A stretch of DNA of 64,000 nucleotides from Cladorhizidae sp. MBARI D1340-BT2 (Eukaryota > Porifera > Demospongiae > Poecilosclerida > Cladorhizidae), in contig JAQNBH010000013.1 of assembly GCA_028752905.1 (NCBI GenBank), positions 42,565,571 through 42,629,570 of the forward strand, read 5' to 3'. Both the position numbers and the translations under genes were made by a program. How positions within the stretch are numbered: the stretch's first letter is position 1; every line of letters starts with the position of its first letter. Under the pieces are notes generated by a model. It was not told the origin of the DNA. It searched no databases and saw only the letters and a program-made list of their open reading frames with translations. Shown here in pieces: positions 55,382 through 64,000 of this stretch.

Positions 55382-56683
55382 AGCATTGCCTTGCAGGACT
55401 TGTGTATCTATGGGGTCAGACTAAAACACAGACCACATGGGCCAAGAGCTAGGGCCAGGGCTAGAGATGGGGCTAGTGTTAGGTTAGCTAGGCCCATTAC
55501 TAGAGTAAGATTAAAACTTAGGCCTAGCCCTAACCTACCTAACACACCAAGTGCCTATGGCTGGAAAGCTGGGAACCTCAACTAGCCAGGACAAGGAGAG
55601 AACCTCAACTAGCCAGGAAAAGGAGAGAACCTCAACTAGCCAGGACAACGAGAGAACTTCAACTAGCCAAGTCATAGAACTTCAGCCTTATCTGCATGCC
55701 TCTATACACAACCTAAATTACACTCAAGACCACAATGCCCTCACTCTAAACAGTCCTCCCTCCAATCATATACTAACCCACGTCCAAGTGCACACTGTAA
55801 TGAACCCGACCTCTGCCAACACCCAGGAGGGGCAGTACCACCCTGCTGCATACCAATCCTATAGTAGCCAGGGTCAATTGGCGATGGAGAAGGCAAGGGT
55901 CAGAGTGCAAACAAGGAGTGATTAGTCAAATCCCACCCTTTACCAACTGGGATAGTGTCTGGAGACAGCAGCATTGGAAATCTAATATCCAACAAGGTTA
56001 ATTAAAGTTAAGCACAAATACCTAATTAGCCCTCCTAACACTCCTGTGATTATTGGACTAGGAATGTGTATTACTTTGCACGGATGTGCAAGTGCCTTAT
56101 TGCAATGAGTTAACAATTGGTAAAGATTCTTGCCGAGAGTCTGCCAGGTCAGGCATATTTAAGGAGAGGTGAGGATCAAGTCTCTAGCAGCTAATTAGTA
56201 GCTGTCAATTTTTCCAACTAGTAGCTGTAACTATACTAACTTCTGCCATCAACTACTTGATTTTGACTTGTAGACCATCAGTCCTCTTCCTCCCTAATCA
56301 TGGTCATCACTCGTGTTTCTATATATTATATTATATGTCCCTACTGTCGAGTGATAATAAATACTAGTGGGTACTAATTAGTGCACACTTGTCTCTACCC
56401 ACAGCCTTCAAGAAAGTCAGTCAGCCAGTAGTTGCTGGGAGCCAAGAGGCCTCCACCTGGCGAAGATGTGGGCAGGAGACCTCCCTCCACCACATCCTGA
56501 GGGGGGGGGAATTAAAGGCTGCTAGGCCACACCCATAATCATTATTTTAATTTTTTGGAAGTTTCCTTCTGGACAAAGGAAGTCTTCAACTCTTACAAGT
56601 TCCATTATCTGTTGCGAGTGGAGGACAATAAAAGCTTCATTGAATCATGCATTATAATTCATCAACTAATTGCCAACAGAAAA
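55382..56683. other. TRIM C downstream flank, no gene seen
   Basis: Collinear with 19851-21283 except that the Gypsy integrase fragment of B is replaced by four units of a 27-bp repeat (AACCTCAACTAGCCAGGACA, 55574-55680). Confidence 0.55.
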
Positions 56684-58882
56684 CTAAAATATATCAATCT
56701 TATTCAATTGAATGTTACTAGCATACACAAACCCATCTTGATCTACACACACACCGAAATAGCGTCCACCACCAAATGAGGTGACATAGTCTCCCTCAGT
56801 AGTGAACACTACTATCTTATATACATCAGCATCTGCCACATACACATACTGACCAGCTACACACACACCACATGGAGACTTCAACCTCTTCACACCATCC
56901 TCATCACAGCCAAAGGAGCGTAGGAATGCTCCATCATTACTGAAGACTTGAATACTAGAGCTCTCAGGACTAATGACGTACACGTTTTGATGACTGTCAG
57001 GAGATAGGCCCCACAATGTGTTTTTATCTGCACCAACAATCCGTCTCACATATTTCAGTTCTCTGTCGTACACCATGATCCTACCTCCATTGCCAAGTTC
57101 AGTAACCATCACTTCATCTCCAACTACTGTAACATCGTAATGTCCTCGACCTTTCACTTGCTGGACTCTGTGCACTTGAACCTTGCTGCAGTTCTTGTTC
57201 AACTTGAAGATTCGATTAGTGCCTTCATCAGTGAAATAGATGTTGTCTTCACTGTCTACAGCAATACCTCGTAAATGTTTAAATTTATGTTCTGAGTGAT
57301 TGATACTTCTCAATCTTTTCCCCTCTCTATCCAACACAACGACATCTCCTCTATATTCAGTGACTACAAGCTCACCCACAGAGTTGACAGTGACACCACT
57401 AGGCAATGTTACACCACGCCACACCTTGACAGGCTTGTCTAGTTGAGTGGGCGGGATGGGGACAAGCACAGGGAAGGGACTGCCTGCTACTTGATGCCCG
57501 TCCAATGAGATCGTAAGTTCATGTCGTCCACAGTGAGTGGGTCTGAACTGGATGCGATATTTGTCGGCTCCAATTTCTTTGGTGCTGGATTTGATGTGAG
57601 CTCCACTGTGCAGACACTTCATATGGCAGTCTATTTGAACAGCACGTGTTGATGGCTTGTTGCCACAGAGTTGAGTGGTGCACAAGACCACTTCTGATAA
57701 CTTCCCAGCCTCAGCCTTGCTGGACACAGTGTTGATGACTAGAGTGATGGGAAGTCCAGTTATCTTAGCCTGGGTCTGGAGGAGCTGCTCCAGGGCCTCA
57801 GCACAGCTCACCTCCACCGCTACATAAACCTCCTCCATTGGCGTAAGCTTCTGCCCGGGCTTGTTGCTGTCTTCAATTATTTTTCGCTGGATCATACTCT
57901 CCAACTCAGCATGTGTGCACATGACCTCATCGTTAGAACAATGCTTCACACACTGCTCGGTGTAGTCCACAATGCTCTGCATCTCTGCAAGGGAAATGGA
58001 AATGTCCTCCTTTTGTCCTTGAAGCTTCTCCATTTTCTGACAGACTATCTTTTTGGTCTCCTCTAACATCTTCTCCTTGTGCCTTTCAATGATAGCGTGC
58101 AGCTCCTCAAAGGACTTCCCGGTGGTGTTGGCTACAGACTCTCCCTGGGCTGCTAGCTCAGATTCTGTGGTCTGTATCTCTTCAACAGCAAAAGAGAGAT
58201 TGGCTGCCACGTTTCTCAGAGGCCTCAAGCTCTCCATCAGCTCTTTTCTCTTCTTCTCAGCCGCTAAGTTGGTGAAGTCAAAGAGATGGTCCCTGTGGTC
58301 CTTTAGTGTGCAGTCACGACAAATTAATACATCACAGTCGAAGCAGAACATTTTGAGTGACTTTGTGTGAAGTTGGCACTTCTTAGCAGGACAATCTTTG
58401 GGGAGGATGTCTTTAGCTCTCTCCTTCTTCACCTCATCCAAAGAGAGAACTTCATGGCCATCAAAGATAACTTTCATCCTCAGATGTGCCTCCACACATT
58501 TTTCACATATGAACTTGTCACATTGTCTGCAAAATGATTCAGCTTTGACTGAAGAGGTGGTGCATATCTCACACTTCACCTCCTCCTTGCTAAGAGCTCT
58601 CTTCTGCTTGGCATACAGTTCTTTGAGGCGGTTGATATGGAAAGCCGTTTTGAGGCTGTCTTCATTGCCCTCAGGCAGGGTGGTTTCATGGCAACACTCT
58701 GGGCAAGGAAAAGGCTGGTCTTTGCCTGTCCTGAGGGCTAGCTTGAGGATGCAGTGCTTGCAGTAGCAATGGAGGCAAGGGAGGGCCTTGGGCAGAGTGT
58801 AGTGCTCCTGGCAGATGGAACATGTGATCTCCTTCTCTAACTCCAACAAATACTTTTCAGCCTCCTCCAAGTCTCTAGCCAT
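56684..58882 (-). CDS. TRIM-NHL protein C (putative E3 ubiquitin ligase)
   Basis: Intact, intronless, 732 codons, collinear with copy B without a single codon indel. All RING, B-box 1 and B-box 2 Cys/His ligands are kept at the same positions (C21 to C63, C104 to H143, C169 to H199). The coiled coil, filamin repeat and NHL propeller are complete, ending NKIDIF. By hand count, 28 of 481 residues before the propeller differ from B (about 6%), against 35 of 251 in the propeller (about 14%). Changes cluster at residues 493-500, 579-585, 596-597, 684-688, 704-709 and 723-726. By family knowledge it should be a dimeric cytoplasmic ubiquitin ligase with an RNA- or protein-binding propeller. Target unknown. 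Confidence 0.93.
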   Translation of the reverse strand: MARDLEEAEKYLLELEKEITCSICQEHYTLPKALPCLHCYCKHCILKLALRTGKDQPFPCPECCHETTLPEGNEDSLKTAFHINRLKELYAKQKRALSKEEVKCEICTTSSVKAESFCRQCDKFICEKCVEAHLRMKVIFDGHEVLSLDEVKKERAKDILPKDCPAKKCQLHTKSLKMFCFDCDVLICRDCTLKDHRDHLFDFTNLAAEKKRKELMESLRPLRNVAANLSFAVEEIQTTESELAAQGESVANTTGKSFEELHAIIERHKEKMLEETKKIVCQKMEKLQGQKEDISISLAEMQSIVDYTEQCVKHCSNDEVMCTHAELESMIQRKIIEDSNKPGQKLTPMEEVYVAVEVSCAEALEQLLQTQAKITGLPITLVINTVSSKAEAGKLSEVVLCTTQLCGNKPSTRAVQIDCHMKCLHSGAHIKSSTKEIGADKYRIQFRPTHCGRHELTISLDGHQVAGSPFPVLVPIPPTQLDKPVKVWRGVTLPSGVTVNSVGELVVTEYRGDVVVLDREGKRLRSINHSEHKFKHLRGIAVDSEDNIYFTDEGTNRIFKLNKNCSKVQVHRVQQVKGRGHYDVTVVGDEVMVTELGNGGRIMVYDRELKYVRRIVGADKNTLWGLSPDSHQNVYVISPESSSIQVFSNDGAFLRSFGCDEDGVKRLKSPCGVCVAGQYVYVADADVYKIVVFTTEGDYVTSFGGGRYFGVCVDQDGFVYASNIQLNKIDIF

Positions 58883-59193
58883 GGTTGCAATGTTTAGAGA
58901 GAACTAGTAGTTGAGAAACACTTTAGATACAGAACTTCAGCAGACACAAGAGCTACAGGAAACAGTGCAAATCGGGTGTGGCCTTAATTATATTCATGAG
59001 TGGTGATGCAATGCTGCACCCACAAAAGAGGGCGTGTCATCTGGTATTGCACATGTGCAGAGACAAGACTGGGATTGTGTCACATGTTGGTAGTAAGGCA
59101 GTACTACACATAAGATATGTAATTATATTATAGTCTCAACTTTCTTTGATGCTGTAGAGAGAGGAGAGTGGTAGTCATGCAGCCATACATATG
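58883..59193 (-). promoter_or_regulatory. Upstream flank of TRIM copy C
   Basis: Same 310-bp block as copies A and B with two visible substitutions (near 59009 and 59117). TATA-like AATATAATTAAG at about 58984-58994. Confidence 0.5.
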
Positions 59194-60224
59194 TATTGTC
59201 CAAGCAGATAAGGAGAACTCTCCCAGGCCTACTGCATACTACATGTCCCATGCCCTCCACCAGACCTGATTCAGGTGCAGCCTAGGAAACACACTGGTGT
59301 GTGTATGTGGGCTAGTAGCCACAAGGGAGAGCCTTTTTGTCTCCAAACAGGTGGTGAGATATATGGAGGTAGAGCTCTATCTCTCTCTCCATTTTATATA
59401 CCTTGAATGGAATTCTCCCTCCAACATTCTTTCTCCTCCAAGTCTCTGCCCATTATGAGGTCTGAACAAAACAGAGTTTGCCCTTGAATTGTCTTGGCAA
59501 CATGCACTCATCTTGTGTGTGTGCAGATGAGGTTAAATTTGAAGCTGGAGGTGCAGAATGTTAGGAGGATGGAGGCAAAGATGGTGCAATTATCCTCCTA
59601 ATGCATGGAGAGGTGGCAGCTGAAGCCACACCACAAATTGCTGAGCTCACTTCCAAACTGCAAAGTTGAGAAGGTCAGGATTCTAGTGACCCTTTCACGG
59701 ACCTGACGATGACGTGGAGCAACTGGAAACTAATGAAATACTAGTCCATGACTGAGGACTAGCAAAACCTTTCTTTCCAACTGGGCTAGGACCCTGGCCT
59801 CCATTTTACATTGTCTTGTTTTGTGGTTGGGTGAAGCTCAATAGGGCCTGGGAGGAGCCAGTGCCGAGGCTAAATGAGTTCACATGCCTGAGGCTAGCCT
59901 GGGTTTGGGATAAATTATGTATGCCCTCGAATCGTATTCACCTTCATTTAGTGCACACCCCATATAGGGTAGCTGAAATTTTTGAACCTCCATTGGAGGA
60001 AATAAAAGAGGTGGCTCCAGCAGTTGCAGGTTGGGGAGGGGAGGGGTGTAGGCTGTGATGATTTTTTAAAGCCACAAGTTTTAATTATATACACACAAAC
60101 ATACACACACAATGATTACTTGTGGTTTAGCAGGTTAACAGGTGGTCTGGGGGGGGGGGGGGCAGGCATCTTAATCGCCTTCTCAATAATCAAAAATAGC
60201 GTTTTTCAGGAATAACATAAAAGT
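59194..60224. other. Duplicated non-coding stretch, module C
   Basis: Collinear with 23794-24860. A run of about 15 G lies at 60150-60164. Confidence 0.5.
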
Positions 60225-60565
60225 AAGATGACTTTGTATACACAAGCAGTTATGACTGCTCCAGTAACAAGAGGCACACACAAGCAGTTATGGCTGCTCC
60301 AGTAACAAGAGGCACACACAAGCAGTTATGACTGCTCCAGTAACAAGAGGCACACACAAGCAGTTATGACTGCTCCAGTAACAAGAGGCACACACAAGCA
60401 GTTATGACTGCTCCAGTAACAAGAGGCACACACAAGCAGTTATGACTGCTCCAGTAACAAGAGGCACACACAAGCAGTTATGACTGCTCAAGTAACAAGA
60501 GGCACACACAAGCAGTTATGGCTGCTCCAGTAACAAGAGGCACACATAAGCAGTTATGGCTGCTC
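60225..60565. repeat. 38-bp minisatellite, module C
   Basis: About nine units of the family at 24861-25350, with fewer units and mainly the ACTGCT variant. Confidence 0.93.
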
Positions 60566-60589
60566 TAATAGTTAATTGTGTCATGTGTC

Positions 60590-61220
60590 AGGACCTCTCC
60601 TCTTGAATTATCTTCACAGGCAGTCATATATGAATTATCTCTGTGGGAGAGAGAGTCTGTGTGGATTTTTCAGGGCCATTCTTGGGAGCAATGTTCTTGA
60701 TAACAGTGGATGCCCATTCCAAGTGGCCAGAGGTGCACCAGATGTGGCAGACAACAGCTTGCAAAACAATTATGTATTGAGGCAAACATTCTCTACTTAT
60801 AGGCTGCCAGAACAAGTCGTTACTGATAATCTTCCTCAATTTGTACCTGAAGAGTTCTCAGCCTTCATGAAGAGTAGCGGTCTATTGCACCTTCAGTCTG
60901 CACCTTAGCATCCTGCTTCCAATGGCAGGGGGAGAGATTTCACAGCTCACCACATTTTACAGCTCACCACATTCTACATCGAGACAGAGTAAAATCAATT
61001 GTGGAAACAGCTACCGACCAGATCAAGGAATCGTTTGCCAATCAGCTGAGCAGCCAACGAGTTGAACCAGATCTTGCAGCACCTCCAACATAGAGAGACA
61101 GCAATGGATTCCTAGAGAAGGATGACCTGCAAGTACCAGCTCTACACAGCAGCCCATCATCTCATCGATATCCAGTTCATTCTGGCAGCCCACAGAGGAT
61201 ACCACTAACAGCAAGTCCCC
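60590..61220 (+). pseudogene. Gypsy integrase core and tail, duplicate
   Basis: Same as 25365-26215: VDAHSKWPEVHQM, EQVVTDN, PQFVPEEF, then a deletion of about 200 bp removing the ARNMRSAPEW part. Confidence 0.75.
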
Positions 61221-61230
61221 TCTGAGGGAA

Positions 61231-61471
61231 TGTGGTTATTGAACTTTGACATTGTAATAACTGTGTGCAGTCTTATAGTCTGTTGTGGCATTACTGGTAT
61301 TACATCATGTCTGTGCTAGGTTAAGACCACGCCTCCCTTTGAAGGAGGGGCGCTCTCCAGTAACTAGAGATATGATGCCATTGCCTTGTGCTTGCTTGAG
61401 ATTGTTACTGAATACTTTTTGGGGTGCCTTGCTAGTGTTCTCATAAGCAGTTCTTAATTCATGTCATGTCA
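61231..61471 (+). mobile_element. Likely Gypsy 3' LTR, duplicate
   Basis: TGTGGTTATTGAAC to about ATGTCATGTCA, matching 26230-26455 with an insertion near 61280. Confidence 0.5.
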
Positions 61472-62559
61472 TACACACTCCCACACACACACAAAGAGAG
61501 AGGGTTATTGGTAGCTGATCATTAGGAACAAGTAGTTTGTGCCTCCCCAAAACAATCACGTGTCTTTCCTTGCCACTGACCCCTTACCAACCTAAATACA
61601 CATTGTTTTAAAGCACTCAGAGAGAGTTATCTTTAGACACTAAAATCAACTGCATGGAAGTGCCCACCATTATGATCACTAGGGCAGCCTAGAGGAGGAG
61701 GGGGAGGGCTTGTGGGGAGGGAGAAGAGCAGGAGGGAGAGGAGGATAATTACATGTAGGAGGGGTGGAGGTGGAGGAGGAGAGAGGCTGGGGGAGGAGGA
61801 GGAAGAGGATGAGGTGAGGAGTATCATAGAAAAGACGTTATGCTATTTTTCGAAGTTAAAAGGCGAGACAAGGTCTGAAAAATGAAACGTAATCAATTTT
61901 CCACCCGCGCACTTGACCACGTACTAAAATTTTAATGCCTAATGAAAAAGGTCATAGCCTAGGGCCACTCATACCAATTTCAAATCTTCAGCTTAGCAAT
62001 CTGGAGTTATTTTAACTGAGGTTTTTGGGATGCAGGTTTTTGAGGTCCCTCCACTTTAGGGTCTAGTAACTTGCCTATAGTTATCCTATGAAACATATTT
62101 TAGTATCAAAAGAGAGCACGCAGAGGAGAGGAAACAACCTCCAGCATATATATAAAGTCCATACAATGAAGTTTGCAGAATCTATGGAGCTTTAAAGTTG
62201 TAACCACAAGTTAAAAAAATATTTAAAAAATACCATCGTCTCCCATACACTAAGTAGTAAATATTCTGTGCTGAAATGAGGTGCGTTTATATGCTCTAAT
62301 ACGATAGGACTACAAGATAACATATCAAGAATGATTTTCTATATGGAGCACATCAAACATTAATTAACTGGCATCAATGACATGTGTACTCTGAACCATA
62401 CTATAATTAAGCTTGCAAAAAGGTTTTGAATCCTCTCAATACTCAAATTTAGAAAAGGACAGAAGAAAAGGTCCAGAAACAAGATGGCCGAAATTTGTCC
62501 ATGACAGACTAAAGGTTGATTAATATAAGCATTCACACTCCTCATGCTGAGAGAAGGCC
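61472..62559. other. Purine tract and dispersed repeats, no gene
   Basis: 61472-61830 matches 26456-26840, including the purine tract (61685-61825). 62095-62215 is the dispersed repeat also at 1180-1380. 62246-62560 matches 29585-30135 in parts. Confidence 0.6.
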
Positions 62560-62922
62560 AGCAATGGTGTGTGCTCTGTGCAGGTGAGTGCACCACCCTA
62601 AACCATGCCCCCCATAGGAGAGCACAACAGTGTTGGTTGGTCAGTCCTGAGGCTCAGCATCATCACAATACAAGGCCTTAGCCTGTGCAGGTGAGTGCCC
62701 CACCCTAAACCATGCCCCCATAGGAGAGCACAACAGTGTTGGTTGGTCAGTCCTGAGGCCCAGCATCATCACAATACAAGGTCTTAGCCTGTGCAGGTGA
62801 GTGTCCCACCCTAAACCATGCCCCCATAGGAGAGCACAACAGTGTTGGTTGGTCAGTCCTGAGGCCCAGCATCATCACAATACAAGGCCTTAGCCTGTGC
62901 AGGTGAGTGCACCACCCTAAAC
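62560..62922. repeat. 106-bp minisatellite, array 3
   Basis: Three full units and a partial one, each starting GTGCAGGTGAGTG. It ends inside a unit at CACCCTAAACCA, where the Penelope-type fragment begins. Confidence 0.95.
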
Positions 62923-63306
62923 CAGAAAGATTGCCCGCTGGATGGGTACTGCCTTGCCTCCGTCTCCACCGACCATGACGAAAAACACTACATAGGGCTC
63001 ACGGATACAACTTTCAAGGCACGCTACACAAACCACAAGTTCTCCTTCAACCATGAAAACAAGAGAAACACTACAGAACTCCCCAAATACATATGGAAAC
63101 TTAAAGACAGCAAAACCCGACACAACATAAAATGGGCCATTATCGACAGAGCAGCATCGTATTCCACCATATCGAAACGTTGCAACTTGTGCATTGCTGA
63201 AAAATTCCACATTATCTACTCCGACAGCCAAACATCATTGAACAAGCGATCAGAATTCCTTTCAAAGTGTAGGCACAAGAACAAGTTTCTCCTCAAGAGC
63301 ATTTGA
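62923..63306 (+). pseudogene. Penelope-like element GIY-YIG endonuclease fragment
   Basis: An uninterrupted frame of 127 codons ending TGA at 63306, without an early ATG. It contains HYIGLTDTTFKARYTNHK (GIY-YIG core: the YIG, the Arg and the NH), STELPKY-like TTELPKYIWKLKD, IKWAII, KRCNLCIAEKF and LNKRSEFLSKCRHKNKFLL. This is the C-terminal endonuclease of Penelope-like retroelements, including the CxxC...C.H features before the end. The RT part is missing, which is usual for 5'-truncated copies. The frame is intact, suggesting a fairly recent insertion. Confidence 0.82.
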
Positions 63307-64000
63307 ATTATCACATTCATCAACACCCATTCATTAATGCCCATCCATCACCCCACTTGCCTGCCCCACCTCATATATGCTCACATGCCATTCAGTTGCT
63401 CATTGTCCCTGATGATTGCATTAGCATGAAACTATAGTAGGACTAGCTATCCCAATACTTCTCTATTATTCAATAGCTCTGTTTAACACAGCATTGAGCA
63501 CTATTTGTAGCCTTCACCAGCAAACGTATATTATATATATATACACATATATATAATATATACATGTATATATATATAATAAAGACTTTAAGAGGGAGAG
63601 ATTGATGGCTATGTATGTGCAAAGCAACACTCACAAGAAGTTTAAAGTTGATTGAGCATTTTATTTTTCAGGTAGACAGACATCTTACAAATTCCATGCC
63701 TCCCCAATCACTTGTCTTGTGCTTGTAGACCCCTTACCAACCTAACCCCACAATGCCCACTCAGAGAGAGCTATCTTTGACACTAAAATCAACTGTCTGG
63801 TAGTTGCCACCATTATGCCAGTAGGCCAGCCTGGAGGAGGAGAGAAGAGAAGGAGTACATGTGGGAGGAAGAGGAGGAGATGAGGAGGAGGTAGAGGTAG
63901 GGCAGGAGCAGGAGGAGAAATAGGAGGAGTAGGCGGTGGAGAAGAGGAGGGAGAGAGGGAGGAGGGGGAGAAATACAAGACACTAACTAGCCAATGATGG
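63307..64000. other. No gene seen; AT hairpin and purine tract
   Basis: 63525-63585 is a TA-rich self-complementary stretch. 63725-64000 repeats the sequence seen near 26560-26840 and 61580-61830, including the GGA-rich tract (63830-63970). Confidence 0.6.

Overview
The window looks like a piece of an early-branching animal genome, most probably a sponge. That placement is an inference. It rests on eukaryotic gene structure (short GT-AG introns of 56-162 bp inside transposase and tRNA-synthetase genes), animal-type TRIM-NHL genes (RING, two B-boxes, coiled coil, filamin, NHL propeller), and a mixed load of Ty3/Gypsy, hAT, pogo-like, Harbinger-like, Penelope-like and non-LTR elements. There is one 100-base assembly gap (1401-1500). 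I found no rRNA, tRNA, CRISPR or bacterial operon structure.

The only intact long reading frames are two intronless 732-codon TRIM-NHL genes on the minus strand (21284-23482 and 56684-58882). A third, damaged paralogue lies at 5623-7468. Each sits in a segmental duplication that also carries part of a dead Gypsy element, in the order Gypsy remnant / LTR / TRIM 3' flank / TRIM / 310-bp upstream flank. Modules B (about 18.6-26.8 kb) and C (about 54.2-61.8 kb) are collinear over more than 7 kb. Module A (2.4-7.8 kb) is shorter and its upstream side is interrupted by a hAT transposon. A partial isoleucyl-tRNA synthetase gene (four exons, 51106-52950, minus) is the only other host gene I recognise. 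Two unrecognised exons are each duplicated (13.4/31.0/37.8 kb and 35.6/49.5 kb).

Most of the rest is decayed mobile DNA and tandem repeats. About twenty minisatellite families with units of 21 to 106 bp occur here, besides long AAT/ATC arrays. Several are internal amplifications of Gypsy coding sequence: gag, the protease, the protease-RT linker, RNase H and integrase of one element have each expanded into their own array. hAT elements occur at 7.8-10.5 kb, 13.7-14.4 kb, 32.7-34.1 kb, 39.25-41.78 kb and 43.6-43.9 kb. A pogo-like transposase tail lies at 27.2-27.8 kb, a Harbinger-like element with long terminal inverted repeats at 27.85-29.38 kb, non-LTR reverse transcriptase remnants at 1.5-2.4 kb and 44.1-45.7 kb, and a Penelope-type GIY-YIG endonuclease fragment at 62.9-63.3 kb.

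The most interesting pattern is in the TRIM-NHL paralogues. Their upstream 310 bp are essentially identical, yet amino-acid changes cluster at recurrent loop positions of the NHL propeller. This fits a duplicating receptor or E3-ligase family that diversifies its recognition face inside a repeat-driven duplication unit.
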